A stretch of 64,000 bases of DNA, from positions 93,215 through 157,214 of the forward strand of contig JANNSU010000022.1 in NCBI GenBank assembly GCA_031394355.1, written 5' to 3'. Position 1 is the stretch's first letter; each line of letters begins with the position of its first letter. The position numbers and the translations under genes are program-made. This stretch comes from JAEUMY01 sp031394355 (GTDB taxonomy: Bacteria > Pseudomonadota > Gammaproteobacteria > Burkholderiales > Usitatibacteraceae). Positions 1 through 8,311 of the stretch are shown piece after piece. Below the pieces are notes generated by a model. That model was not told where the DNA came from and made no database searches. It was given only the letters and a program-made list of their open reading frames with translations.

Positions 1-2
1 TC

Positions 3-299
3 CGGTTTGCTCTGCATGAAACACGCGGGCTCGAAGCCGACTGCCCGAGGTTGCTGATGCTGAAACAGCAGTTCCCGACGACTATCCGTATTCATCGCAC
101 TGTTGGCGTCGCGCGGAGCGCCCAGGATCCACTACTGATTGCGGATGACCATAGCTATTGGCATCGCCTGCACTACCAGCACCCCAGGTCGGTCCTTTTG
201 CTGGACCTGACCACCAGCGTCCGGCCGCTCATGGAGCGATTCGAGGAAATCTGGGAAAGCTCGGAAGTCGCCGTCGTGGGCGGGGCGTTGGGTCTCTAG
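3..299 (+). CDS. C-terminal fragment of an unrecognised protein (possible DUF7931/PLD-like tail)
   Basis: The frame is open from the left edge of the window and stops at 297-299, so only the last ~98 residues are seen. The segment contains HSYWHRLHY and LLLDLTTSVRPLMERFEEIWE and ends in GGALGL. This resembles the C-terminal domain found behind some betaproteobacterial GNAT acetyltransferases (DUF7931), but that is recalled family resemblance, not proven. An internal TTG at 51 is unlikely to be the real start because the frame continues upstream. Confidence 0.55.
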   Translation, partial: RFALHETRGLEADCPRLLMLKQQFPTTIRIHRTVGVARSAQDPLLIADDHSYWHRLHYQHPRSVLLLDLTTSVRPLMERFEEIWESSEVAVVGGALGL

Positions 300-469
300 C
301 GCACCACACTGAAGACGAAAAACCCTATTCGGCGCATGCTGCGGGAGCCGCTGAGTCGGTCACATCCCCGCTCAAAAAAGCGAAAATGCTATACTTATGG
401 GTCGGCCGGATTGCTATTGGCTGATCCATTTTGATCAAAGCTTTTTGAACTCCTCCTTAAGGAAACCTA

Positions 470-709
470 ATGAACAAGTCGATCCTGATCGCCGCACTGA
501 TCGCTGTTGGCCTCGCCGCCTGCAGCAAAGAAGCCCCGAAACCCGCTGAACCCGCAAAGCCCGCTGCAGCTGCACCGGCAGCTGCACCGGCCGCTCCGGC
601 TGCCGATGCCGCCAAGCCGGCTGATGCTGCCGCTCCGGCTGCTGCCCCGGCTGCTGACGCTGCCAAGCCGGCTGAGCCCGCAAAGCCTGCCGAAGCGCCG
701 AAGAAGTAA
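470..709 (+). CDS. small Ala/Pro/Lys-rich lipoprotein
   Basis: A 79-residue protein with a lipoprotein signal peptide: charged start MNK, hydrophobic stretch, and lipobox GLAAC with Cys at residue 18. The rest is almost entirely A, P, K, E and D, built from degenerate AKPAEPAKPA-type repeats, so the mature part is probably an extended low-complexity chain in the periplasm. A good ribosome site (AAGGAA) lies just before the ATG at 470, and a TATACT-like -10 sits near 390. It is a single-gene unit closed by the terminator at 731-761. Function is unknown; such proteins are common in Betaproteobacteria and may be envelope spacers. Confidence 0.8.
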   Translation: MNKSILIAALIAVGLAACSKEAPKPAEPAKPAAAAPAAAPAAPAADAAKPADAAAPAAAPAADAAKPAEPAKPAEAPKK

Positions 710-730
710 GTTTTCGGAGAGCATGGCAAA

Positions 731-761
731 GAAAACGCCGGCCCTGCGCCGGCGTTTTCCT
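731..761 (+). terminator. rho-independent terminator after the small lipoprotein gene
   Basis: A GC-rich perfect hairpin (AACGCCGGC / GCCGGCGTT, loop near CCTGC) is flanked by AAAA upstream and TTTT downstream, so it can work in both directions. It separates the rightward lipoprotein gene from the leftward MBL gene. Confidence 0.85.
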
Positions 762-839
762 TTTGGCTACCCCGATTCATTCTGCACAATCCCTCGCAGC
801 GAATCCCCACACCACAAACAGACTGTCCGGGACAGGCGA

Positions 840-1604
840 CTAGACTTCCCGCCAAGCCAAGCCCTCATCCTGATCCGCGATCGCGATCCAGTCCGAAGTA
901 CAGCCCAACGCGCCAGCCAGCGCACCTTTTGCCAGGTCAGGCCGATTGTTCTGACGGGAGAGATGCGCGGCCACAACATGTTTGAGCCGCGTACAGTCGA
1001 TTTTGCCGAGCAGTGCTGCAGCGGCTGCATTGTCCAGATGCCCGAACCTGCCCGACACCCGCCGTTTTAGACCCGCCGGATAAGGGCCATTCATCAGCAT
1101 CTCCACATCGTGATTGCACTCGATCACCAGCGCATTCACGCCACTGAGCGTCGCCTCAATGTGTGCTGTACTGCATCCGGTGTCCGTCAAAACGCCCAGG
1201 CGTGATGCCCCGTTGCTGAAGACAAACTGAACGGGTTCAGACGCGTCATGCGGCACGAGATAGGGACGGACCGAGATATCGCCGACGCTGAATTCGGATT
1301 GCGGATCGATGAACGAGTAGTTCTCGGAAAGAAGGCTCTCTGGCGCCACATGTCGGCCCGTCCCGTGGGTGAGCCAAACACGTGTCTTGTGCTTTCTGGA
1401 GAATCGGACCACACCGCCAAGGTGATCCGAGTGTTCATGGGTCACGACAATGGCTGTGACCTCTGCCGGTGCGATGCCGTACCTTGCAAGGCGCGTCTCC
1501 GTCTCGCCAAGCCCGAACCCGTTGTCCAGCATCAGCAGGGTCCTGCCCTGCTGAACCAGAAGGGCATTGCCCTCGCTGCCGCTACCCAGCGATGCGAATC
1601 GCAT
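840..1604 (-). CDS. MBL-fold metallohydrolase (YycJ/WalJ-like)
   Basis: A 254-residue metallo-beta-lactamase-fold protein. The metal motif THEHSDH is near residue 55, preceded by LGSGSEGN and LLMLDNGFG, the usual N-terminus of the YycJ/WalJ group, and later NHD and GRFGHLDN supply further ligands. The start chosen is MRFASLGSGSEGN at 1604; an upstream in-frame Met would add 16 non-conserved residues. Family members are single-domain phosphodiesterase-like hydrolases, cytoplasmic, possibly 5'-3' exonucleases; the exact substrate is inferred only. It is the last gene of the dapA-bamC-MBL leftward cluster, an arrangement typical of Betaproteobacteria. Confidence 0.85.
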   Translation of the reverse strand: MRFASLGSGSEGNALLVQQGRTLLMLDNGFGLGETETRLARYGIAPAEVTAIVVTHEHSDHLGGVVRFSRKHKTRVWLTHGTGRHVAPESLLSENYSFIDPQSEFSVGDISVRPYLVPHDASEPVQFVFSNGASRLGVLTDTGCSTAHIEATLSGVNALVIECNHDVEMLMNGPYPAGLKRRVSGRFGHLDNAAAAALLGKIDCTRLKHVVAAHLSRQNNRPDLAKGALAGALGCTSDWIAIADQDEGLAWREV

Positions 1605-1681
1605 GTTCAACCTTGTCGACAAGCAGGTCCACACCGGCACTGCGCCGGACAAACACGGAACAGCACCTTATCGTCCCGCGT

Positions 1682-2824
1682 CTACTTCAGCTGTTCCAAT
1701 AGCAGGTTGAGAATTCGCTTGCCGGTCGCGGACGCCTCGGGCTCCCCTTTGGTATTCTGGACCGTCACGGTTGACACACCACCCGCATCAGCGACAAACA
1801 CCCGGTACTGAGGCTTCTGGTCATCAGCCGCATCCTTGCGCCAGAATGCGAGCCGCGCGAGGACTCCCTTCGACGGGCCTTTGTTGTCGGCTTCAGGATC
1901 GATGTAGCGCACAAAGTACAAGCCCTTCGCACGATCACGATCCTCTACCGTGAAGCCGACCCGGTCCAGCGCCAGTCCGACGCGACGCCACGCTCGGTCA
2001 AATGGCTCGCGTACCTGCAGTGATCCGTTGCCAGCGGCGTTGAACACTGCGGCAGCGTCTGCAGATGCTGGTGTCGCCGCAGCGACTGTGCGTGACGCCG
2101 CTTTCTCATCGAACCCCAGCTTGATCAGCAGGCGATTCAGAAACTCGGCCTCCAACTCGCGATCTGCCGCGCGCGGTTGCCAAATGGTCTGGTCCTTGTA
2201 CTCATTCGGAAAAATCTCAACCATGCCGCGATGGCTGATGAAAACTTCGGTCGTGCCTGGCGACCCGCCTGCTTCCAGGCGGGTACGGAACTTGTCGCGC
2301 TCGGAGGTCGAATAAAGATTGTCGAACACCCGACCGATGGTGCGACGAACAGGGTCCATCGCGATCTTGGCGCGATTTTCTGCCCAGTCAGTTTCCATGA
2401 TGCCGAGTTCTGCCTGCTCACGCTTCAGCACAAAACCGTTTTCACCCCAGAACTCCTTCACGATCGGCCAAAGTTTGTCGGGCGTCACCGCGACGACCAG
2501 CCATCGCTGTTCCCCGGCTCGTACCACTGAAGCTTTGTCGACTGTGGGCAGCACGCCAACATCACGCGCGACGGGCTGCGTCGAGCGCTCCTTGTTGTAC
2601 GCAGAGAAAGTCGTTGAACCACGACTGGCTGGAATGACAAAACGATCCTCCGATCCCGGTGTCGTGAGATCGGGGGGGATTTCGAGCGACTTGGCCGTCT
2701 GCGCACCAGAAGTGCGATAGTCCGGGCCCTTGCGTTCCAAGGAATAACTGCCGCATCCCGACAACAACAACGAGCCAGTGGCGAGGATCAGCAGCGGAGA
2801 AAATTTAGGGGGCAGACGAGTCAT
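1682..2824 (-). CDS. bamC: outer membrane assembly lipoprotein BamC
   Basis: A 380-residue lipoprotein, subunit of the BAM machine that inserts beta-barrel proteins into the outer membrane. The signal peptide ends in LLLSGC (lipid-modified Cys), followed by the unstructured YSLERKGPDYRTSG segment, then two helix-grip domains (about residues 85-200 and 265-375). LEIPPDLTTP is the characteristic BamC N-terminal motif that wraps BamD. The start at 2824 is preferred because ATG overlaps the dapA stop (ATGA), implying translational coupling; a longer open frame upstream overlaps dapA and has no signal peptide. Confidence 0.9.
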   Translation of the reverse strand: MTRLPPKFSPLLILATGSLLLSGCGSYSLERKGPDYRTSGAQTAKSLEIPPDLTTPGSEDRFVIPASRGSTTFSAYNKERSTQPVARDVGVLPTVDKASVVRAGEQRWLVVAVTPDKLWPIVKEFWGENGFVLKREQAELGIMETDWAENRAKIAMDPVRRTIGRVFDNLYSTSERDKFRTRLEAGGSPGTTEVFISHRGMVEIFPNEYKDQTIWQPRAADRELEAEFLNRLLIKLGFDEKAASRTVAAATPASADAAAVFNAAGNGSLQVREPFDRAWRRVGLALDRVGFTVEDRDRAKGLYFVRYIDPEADNKGPSKGVLARLAFWRKDAADDQKPQYRVFVADAGGVSTVTVQNTKGEPEASATGKRILNLLLEQLK

Positions 2825-3720
2825 GCAACGGCTTCCTTCTGGTTGATCTCGATTCCCGCCGCCCGCAGGGCGTCGGTCAATGCCGCGTGGTACTGCGCAT
2901 CGAATGAGGTAAGTGGCAGGCGGATGCCCGGGTCGATCCGGCCCATGCGGGCAAGTGCCCATTTGACCGGGATGGGGTTGGCTTCCAGGAACAAATTGTT
3001 GTGAAGACCAAACAGCCGATTGTTGATCGCAATCGCTTTATCACGTTCGCCCCTGAGCGCAAGGCTGCACATGTCGTGCATCAGCCTGGGAGCGACATTT
3101 GCGGTGACGGAAATGGTGCCATGTGCGCCCAACAACATGAGCGCTAAGGTACTCACATCCTCGCCACTGTACACCGCGAAGTCCTTGGGGCAGCGCAGCA
3201 GCAGTTCCGCGCCCCTGCCCATGCTGGCCGTCGCATCCTTGATTCCGACAATGTTCGGGATCGCGGAAAGTCGCACCACGGTGTCATTGGCAAGATCCGT
3301 CACGGTTCTGCCAGGCACGTTGTAGAGAATGTGAGGTATGTCCACCGCCTCTGCAATGGCACGGAAGTGGCGATACAGGCCCTCCTGCGTGGGCTTGTTG
3401 TAGTACGGCACCACGGATAGCGAATAGTCTGCGCCCGCCCGTTTGGCGAACTCGGAGAGGTGGATCGCTTCTTTTGTGGAATTGGCACCCGTACCGGCGA
3501 TGACTGGAATACGCTTGGCAGCGTATTCAACTGCCGCCTTGATGAGCTGACAATGCTCGTCAAAGTCAACCGTAGGCGATTCGCCCGTGGTACCGACGAT
3601 CACGATTCCATCCGTGCCCTCCGCCACATGCCAGTCGATCAACGACCTGAGGCGGGGATAATCCAGTGCACCGTCCGCGAGCATCGGCGTGACGATTGCA
3701 ACCATGCTGCCTGTCAACAT
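2821..3720 (-). CDS. dapA: 4-hydroxy-tetrahydrodipicolinate synthase
   Basis: A 299-residue TIM-barrel enzyme that condenses pyruvate with aspartate semialdehyde, the first committed step of lysine and diaminopimelate synthesis. It carries GTTGESPT (Thr-Thr of the active-site triad), YNVPGRT (catalytic Tyr) and VGIKDA with the Schiff-base Lys near residue 161. Length is normal for the family. An AAGGG ribosome site lies ~7 bases before the ATG. It heads the dapA-bamC-MBL cluster and overlaps bamC by four bases. Confidence 0.96.
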   Translation of the reverse strand: MLTGSMVAIVTPMLADGALDYPRLRSLIDWHVAEGTDGIVIVGTTGESPTVDFDEHCQLIKAAVEYAAKRIPVIAGTGANSTKEAIHLSEFAKRAGADYSLSVVPYYNKPTQEGLYRHFRAIAEAVDIPHILYNVPGRTVTDLANDTVVRLSAIPNIVGIKDATASMGRGAELLLRCPKDFAVYSGEDVSTLALMLLGAHGTISVTANVAPRLMHDMCSLALRGERDKAIAINNRLFGLHNNLFLEANPIPVKWALARMGRIDPGIRLPLTSFDAQYHAALTDALRAAGIEINQKEAVA

Positions 3721-3808
3721 GGAAAACCCTTGATTTCAGAAGACTGGCGATTTTACCGGATTCAGGGCCAGACATCCGGCGAGCAGATTGCGCGGACAAT
3801 TGGCGCAT

Positions 3809-4345
3809 TCATCCCTTGCGCCGCGCGCAGAGTCTCTGGATGACAGCTGGACGGGGACGTTCAATTCGGCCTTGTTCAAAACCCAGCACATCAAACGCCT
3901 CCCCAGTACGAGCGAGAAGCTCATCCGACAAAAGCAGAAAGTCAGGGTTGGAGGGCTTCCCCAGCAGCTCGTTGCCGACAGCGAAGGTCTCGTATATCAG
4001 CACACCGCCTGCCGCCACACACTGCAGCAGGGACTCAAATCGGTCTCGAAACAGGTAGTTGGTCACCACAACGCCATCGAACTGGCGTCCCGCCAACGGC
4101 CAGTCGCCCAGCTCCAAATCTGCTTCCCGCACCTCCACACCCTTGGGTACTGGCGTGAACCGGCTGCAATCGAGATCAATCGCGAGCACGCGAAACCCGT
4201 TGCTTGCGAGCGAGGCCGCATGGCGGCCGCTGCCGCAGGCAAAGTCAAGCACCAGCCCCCGCGGCGTGATGGCCGACATCCACTGAATGACCCATTCTGA
4301 TGGCGCCAAACCTGAGTGTGCGTCTGTGGAAGTGGGTTGCGACAT
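3809..4345 (-). CDS. class I SAM-dependent methyltransferase (TehB-like)
   Basis: A 178-residue protein with the SAM-binding motif I LDFACGSGRHAASLA near residue 33, an acidic motif II (LAIDLD) and a post-motif region DGVVVTNYLFRD. It is a stand-alone Rossmann methyltransferase of the size of TehB/UbiE-like small-molecule methylases. The substrate cannot be read from the sequence. It is transcribed away from kynB; the ~120 bp between them holds divergent promoters. Confidence 0.8.
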   Translation of the reverse strand: MSQPTSTDAHSGLAPSEWVIQWMSAITPRGLVLDFACGSGRHAASLASNGFRVLAIDLDCSRFTPVPKGVEVREADLELGDWPLAGRQFDGVVVTNYLFRDRFESLLQCVAAGGVLIYETFAVGNELLGKPSNPDFLLLSDELLARTGEAFDVLGFEQGRIERPRPAVIQRLCARRKG

Positions 4346-4466
4346 GGATTCCTCGTGATCGGGGGAGCATTCGGTTCAAGCTGCCTCGGCTGAAGCATCG
4401 CCAAATCAAATGGTGTCATACACCAATTCTCCTATAATCAAGGTCCTCCTCACAGAACACATCAAC

Positions 4467-5093
4467 ATGCGCATCTGGGACATCAGTGCCCCCATCCGAC
4501 CCGGCATGCCCACTTGGCCAGGTGACACGCCCTACGACGAGGCCCGGACTTGGCATTTGCTCGGCACCTGCCCTGTAAACGTGTCCAGGTTCACGCTCTC
4601 GACGCACTCAGCCACTCACGCCGATGCGCCGCTGCATTACGACAATGCTGGCTTGCCGATCGGATCCGTACCGCTCGAACCCTATCTGGGCAAGTGTCGT
4701 GTCATCGATGCACTGGACGCCTGGCCGCTCATCGAACCCCGCCACTTCGCCGATCAATTGGTGGGGATGCCATTGCGGGTCTTGTTCAGGACATACCGGC
4801 GCACACCGGTTGACCAGTGGGACGAGAACTTCACAGCCATATCACCAGAGAGCATCGCACTGCTCGCATCGATGGGCGTGAAACTGGTTGGCATCGATAC
4901 ACCGTCCATCGATCCGGTCAACTCCAAGACCATGGATTCCCATCACATTGTGCAGAATCACTCGATGGCAATTCTGGAGGGTCTGGTGCTTGATGAGGTG
5001 GATGCGGGAGACTACGAGTTGATTGCGCTGCCTCTCAAGATTTCCAATCTCGATGCGTCGCCCGTCCGGGCCATCCTGCGCGAGATTCCGTGA
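4467..5093 (+). CDS. kynB: kynurenine formamidase (arylformamidase)
   Basis: A 208-residue cyclase-family metal hydrolase that turns N-formylkynurenine into kynurenine. It starts MRIWDISAPI and carries the metal motif HSATHADAP (about residues 47-55), with a later DSHHIVQN His pair. The conserved internal Met at 4467 is chosen; the upstream extension is non-conserved. The stop overlaps the start of kynU (TGATG), so the two are translationally coupled. Together they define the anthranilate branch of tryptophan degradation; kynA is not in the window. Confidence 0.92.
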   Translation: MRIWDISAPIRPGMPTWPGDTPYDEARTWHLLGTCPVNVSRFTLSTHSATHADAPLHYDNAGLPIGSVPLEPYLGKCRVIDALDAWPLIEPRHFADQLVGMPLRVLFRTYRRTPVDQWDENFTAISPESIALLASMGVKLVGIDTPSIDPVNSKTMDSHHIVQNHSMAILEGLVLDEVDAGDYELIALPLKISNLDASPVRAILREIP

Positions 5094-6328
5094 TGTTGCG
5101 GTCAGACTGTGAGATGGCGGATCGCAGCGATCCACTGGCTCCCTTTCGCGAGAAATTCTGCCTGCCCGAGGGTGTTATCTATCTGGACGGGAATTCGCTG
5201 GGTGCGATGCCTCGGGCCACACTGGCGCGCATGGCGCACACGGTCGAACAGGAGTGGGGCCATTCACTCATCCGTGGGTGGAACAGTCATGACTGGGTGG
5301 GCCAGCCGCAGCGCGTTGGCGACAAGCTGGCACGGCTGCTCGGCGCCGCAAGCGGCGAAGTCATCGTCGCTGACTCGACATCGCTGAATCTGTTCAAGCT
5401 GCTTGCGGCGCTGCTGACCCGCCCGCTCGACAGTGCCCGGCGGGTCATCCTGTCGGAACGCGGCAATTTCCCGACCGATCTCTACATGGCGCAAGGATTG
5501 AACGCGTTGCTGGGCAATCGTTTTCAATTGAAGTGGGTAGAAGACAATCCGGCCGACCACCTTGATTCATCGGTCGCGGTAGCCATGATCACCCAGGTGG
5601 ACTATCGCAGCGGACGCCTGCTGGACATGGCTGAGCTGAATGCACGCGCCAGCGATACGGGCACGGACATCATCTGGGACTTGAGCCACAGCGCAGGTGC
5701 CGTCCCGGTGAAGCTCAATGAAGATGGCGCTGCCTATGCCGTCGGCTGCGGATACAAATACCTCAATGGCGGCCCAGGCGCACCGGCATTCGCTTACGTG
5801 CGCGCGGACCAACAAGGCACGATCCATCAGCCGCTGTCGGGCTGGTTCGGACATGCCGCACCGTTCGAATTCACCCCGGACTACACGCCGGCGACAGGCA
5901 TTTCACAGATGCTTGTCGGCACACCTTCTGTTCTGGCAACGACCGCGCTGGAGTGCGGGGTTGATCTCATGCTGTCAGCGGACATGCAGCAACTGCGGTC
6001 CAAGTCTGTCGCATTGACGGAAAGATTCATCCAGTTGGTGGAATCACGTTGTGGCGACTACGGATTTCTGCTGGCGTCGCCTCGCGAATATTCGCAACGG
6101 GGCAGCCATGTGTCGTTCCGCCACCCCAATGCCTATCCGATCATGCAGGCACTGATCGAGCGCGGCGTGATCGGCGATTTCCGCAAGCCGGACTTTGTTC
6201 GGTTCGGCTTCGCACCGCTGTATCTTCGCGAGGTGGATGTCTGGGATGCCGTGGAGATACTGCGCGACATCATGCAGAACAGCACCTGGCGGGCGGAGCG
6301 CTTCAAGAAGCTGAATGCGGTCACCTGA
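5093..6328 (+). CDS. kynU: kynureninase
   Basis: A 411-residue PLP-dependent fold-type I aminotransferase-family enzyme that cleaves kynurenine to anthranilate and alanine. YLDGNSLGAMP lies near the N-terminus, IWDLSHSAGAVP holds the PLP-contacting Asp, and the Schiff-base Lys is in GCGYKYLNGGPG. The start at 5093 overlaps the kynB stop; a GTG three bases earlier is an alternative. The coding sequence contains one copy of the GCGAATATTCGC palindrome (6084-6095), read as PREYSQ. Confidence 0.95.
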   Translation: MLRSDCEMADRSDPLAPFREKFCLPEGVIYLDGNSLGAMPRATLARMAHTVEQEWGHSLIRGWNSHDWVGQPQRVGDKLARLLGAASGEVIVADSTSLNLFKLLAALLTRPLDSARRVILSERGNFPTDLYMAQGLNALLGNRFQLKWVEDNPADHLDSSVAVAMITQVDYRSGRLLDMAELNARASDTGTDIIWDLSHSAGAVPVKLNEDGAAYAVGCGYKYLNGGPGAPAFAYVRADQQGTIHQPLSGWFGHAAPFEFTPDYTPATGISQMLVGTPSVLATTALECGVDLMLSADMQQLRSKSVALTERFIQLVESRCGDYGFLLASPREYSQRGSHVSFRHPNAYPIMQALIERGVIGDFRKPDFVRFGFAPLYLREVDVWDAVEILRDIMQNSTWRAERFKKLNAVT

Positions 6329-6340
6329 TTCACTCCGCAA

Positions 6341-6398
6341 AAAATGAAAACGCCACCCAAAGGTGGCGTTTTGAAACTGGCGCGCCCGGCAGGATTCG
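6341..6398 (-). repeat. second copy of the tRNA-Arg 3' end plus terminator
   Basis: This segment matches 6496-6553 (terminator hairpin plus the last 21 nucleotides of tRNA-Arg including CCA) with a single mismatch, 155 bp away. It cannot form a tRNA because only the acceptor 3' strand and part of the T arm are present. It ends the element described at 6399-6495. Confidence 0.9.
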
Positions 6399-6495
6399 GT
6401 CCCCTTCGCCGACCCGGGCACGGCGGCTCCTGCGGAGCATCGCCGATGCCTTTCGAATCCTGACGAAAGCCAAGCAGTTGGCTTTCTCCGGGCAG
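6399..6495 (-). repeat. ~97 bp tRNA-associated element, copy A (behind tRNA-Arg)
   Basis: Read on the minus strand, this stretch lies between the real tRNA-Arg terminator and the duplicated tRNA 3' end. It begins GGAGAAAGCCAACTGCTTGG and ends GGACCGAATCC, running into the tRNA copy at the T loop. It is clearly homologous to the element behind tRNA-Ser(GCT) at 6831-6924, sharing GCCAACTGCTTGGCT and ATTCGAAAGG(A/C)ATCGGCGA. No open frame of note. I do not know a named family for it. Confidence 0.85.
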
Positions 6496-6526
6496 AAAAT
6501 GAAAACGCCACCCAAAGGTGGCGTTT
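6496..6526 (-). terminator. terminator of tRNA-Arg
   Basis: Hairpin AACGCCACC / GGTGGCGTT with a TTTG-containing loop, followed on the minus strand by TTTTCATTTTC. It sits immediately behind the CCA end of tRNA-Arg. An almost identical copy is at 6341-6371. Confidence 0.88.
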
Positions 6527-6532
6527 CGAAAC

Positions 6533-6609
6533 TGGCGCGCCCGGCAGGATTCGAACCCACGACCCCCTGGTTCGTAGCCAGGTACTCTATCCAACTGAGC
6601 TACGGGCGC
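6533..6609 (-). tRNA. tRNA-Arg (anticodon ACG)
   Basis: A 77-nt cloverleaf with encoded CCA: acceptor GCGCCCG pairs with CGGGCGC, D arm GCTCAGTTGGATAGAGT, anticodon loop CTACGAA (anticodon ACG), and T loop GGTTCGAATCC. The C-G rich stems pair fully. ACG is wobble-modified to read the CGN arginine box. The 3' end is duplicated 155 bp downstream. Confidence 0.97.
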
Positions 6610-6703
6610 AATTGCGAAGGGCGGATTATACAGAGGGCCAAATGTTTTTGCCAGCCAACGGGGCAAATTCCCGTCGCAATGCTAAAATGCGCTCCTGGCG
6701 TGA

Positions 6704-6797
6704 GGAGAAGTGGCCGAGTGGTCGAAGGCACTCCCCTGCTAAGGGAGCATATGGGCTTAAACCTGTATCGAGGGTTCGAATCCCTCCTTCTCCGCCA
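6704..6797 (+). tRNA. tRNA-Ser (anticodon GCT)
   Basis: A 94-nt class II tRNA with encoded CCA. Acceptor GGAGAAG pairs with CTTCTCC, anticodon loop CTGCTAA gives GCT (reads AGC/AGU), a long variable arm follows the anticodon stem, and the T loop is GGTTCGAATCC. Its last ~20 nt and terminator are repeated 148 bp downstream. Confidence 0.97.
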
Positions 6798-6804
6798 TAC
6801 ATCT

Positions 6805-6830
6805 AAGCCGCGCAAGCGGCTTTTGTGTTT
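6805..6830 (+). terminator. terminator of tRNA-Ser(GCT)
   Basis: Hairpin AAGCCGC / GCGGCTT around a GCAA loop followed by TTGTGTTTT. It is directly behind the tRNA. A near-identical copy follows the duplicated tRNA end at about 6953-6979. Confidence 0.85.
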
Positions 6831-6924
6831 TCGGAGAAGAGCGAGCCAACTGCTTGGCTCGCGCGGGGATTCGAAAGGAATCGGCGATGCCGAAGGCCGC
6901 CGTTCCGGGGTCGCGGGACGTGAC
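6831..6924 (+). repeat. ~94 bp tRNA-associated element, copy B (behind tRNA-Ser GCT)
   Basis: This stretch lies between the tRNA-Ser terminator and the duplicated tRNA-Ser 3' end. It starts CGGAGAAGAGCGAGCC and ends GTGACCGAATCC. Roughly three quarters of its positions match copy A behind tRNA-Arg, in the same order and the same orientation relative to the tRNA. The right junction again falls in the T-loop sequence. Confidence 0.85.
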
Positions 6925-7000
6925 CGAATCCCTCCTTCTCCGCCATACATCTAAGCCGCGCAAGCGGCTTTCGTGTTTTTCGGAGAAGAGCAAGCCAACT
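6925..7000 (+). repeat. second copy of tRNA-Ser(GCT) 3' end, terminator and element start
   Basis: Repeats 6777-6851 at an offset of 148 bp with about three differences. It contains the T-loop half, acceptor 3' strand and CCA of tRNA-Ser, the terminator hairpin, and the first ~20 bp of the element (CGGAGAAGAGCAAGCCAACT). It then breaks off just before the palindrome at 7011. This makes it a truncated second round of the same unit. Confidence 0.88.
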
Positions 7001-7051
7001 TGGCAGCATTGCGAATATTCGCAATGTGTGGGTGCGTCAGTGCCGAGGGCT

Positions 7052-8311
7052 TCAGGGCTTCAGCGTTTCCTGCACCGGCTCTTTGTCGAGTTCAAATGCC
7101 CGATGCAGCACGCGTACCGCGAGCTCCATGTACTTCTCATCGATCACGACCGATGTCTTGATCTCAGAGGTGGAGATCATCTGGATGTTGATTCGTTCCT
7201 GCGCCAGTGCGCCAAACATCTTGCTTGCTATGCCTGCATGGGTGCGCATACCGATGCCGACCAGTGACACCTTGGCGATCTTGTCGTCACCAATGATTGC
7301 CTTTGCGCCGATCACGGGTTTCACTTTCTCTTCCAGCACAGCCAGCGTGTGCTTCATCTCGTTGCGATGCACCGTGAACGAAAAGTCCGTGAGTCCCTCC
7401 ACGGAAGCGTTCTGGATGATGACATCTACGTCGATGTTGGCATCCGCTACCGGGCCCAGGATGGAGAAGGCGATGCCGGGGCGGTCCGGAACGCCGGTGA
7501 TGGTGATCTTGGCTTCGTCGCGGTTGAATGCGATGCCAGAAATGATGGCTTGTTCCATGGTTTCATCTTCCTCGAATGTGATCAGCGTGCCCTCATCGGT
7601 GGAGTCCACCGGGGTGAACGAGGACAGCACCCGCAACTTGACTTTGTACTTGCCGGCGAACTCGACTGACCGGATCTGCAACACCTTGGAGCCGAGGCTC
7701 GCCATTTCCAGCATTTCCTCGAAGGTCACCGTCTTCAACCGGCGGGCGTCAGGCTCCACCCGCGGATCCGTCGTGTAGACACCATCCACGTCGGTGTAGA
7801 TCTGACATTCATCCGCGTTCAACGCTGCGGCGAGTGCAACGCCGGTGGTATCGGACCCGCCCCGGCCCAGTGTCGTGATGTTGCCCTGCTCATCCACACC
7901 CTGAAATCCTGCGACGACAACAATGCAGCCATCGGCAAGATCCTTGCGAATATTCGCATCATCAATGGCAAGGATGCGCGCCTTGGAGTAGGCATCATCA
8001 GTCAGGATGCGCACCTGTGAGCCGGTATAGCTCTTGGCTTTCAGGCCGATCGCCTGCAACGCCAGTGCGAGCAGGCCAATGCTGACCTGTTCACCTGTTG
8101 CGGCGATCACATCCATCTCGCGCGGGTCTGGTTCCGGGTTCAGCGCCTTGGCCAAGCCCAGCAGTCGGTTGGTCTCACCAGACATGGCGGACACGACGAC
8201 GACAAGCTGGTGGCCTTCGGAATGAAAGCGTGCAACCCGTTTGGCGACCTCGCGGATTCGTTCTGGCGAACCCATCGAGGTGCCGCCGTATTTCTGGACG
8301 ATGAGAGACAT
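7052..8311 (-). CDS. lysC: aspartate kinase
   Basis: A 419-residue enzyme that phosphorylates aspartate, the entry to lysine, threonine and methionine synthesis. It starts MSLIVQKYGGTSMGS (kinase loop KYGGTS), has the amino-acid kinase domain to about residue 245 with TLGRGGSDTT, and then two ACT domains (about 265-405) that mediate feedback control. The start at 8311 is the conserved one; the longer open frame upstream is not conserved. One palindrome copy (7946-7957) is read as DANIRK. Confidence 0.96.
   Translation of the reverse strand: MSLIVQKYGGTSMGSPERIREVAKRVARFHSEGHQLVVVVSAMSGETNRLLGLAKALNPEPDPREMDVIAATGEQVSIGLLALALQAIGLKAKSYTGSQVRILTDDAYSKARILAIDDANIRKDLADGCIVVVAGFQGVDEQGNITTLGRGGSDTTGVALAAALNADECQIYTDVDGVYTTDPRVEPDARRLKTVTFEEMLEMASLGSKVLQIRSVEFAGKYKVKLRVLSSFTPVDSTDEGTLITFEEDETMEQAIISGIAFNRDEAKITITGVPDRPGIAFSILGPVADANIDVDVIIQNASVEGLTDFSFTVHRNEMKHTLAVLEEKVKPVIGAKAIIGDDKIAKVSLVGIGMRTHAGIASKMFGALAQERINIQMISTSEIKTSVVIDEKYMELAVRVLHRAFELDKEPVQETLKP

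Noticed and set aside
6925..6948. Second tRNA-Ser gene
   Set aside because: Only the 3' end is present; D and anticodon arms are replaced by the element core.
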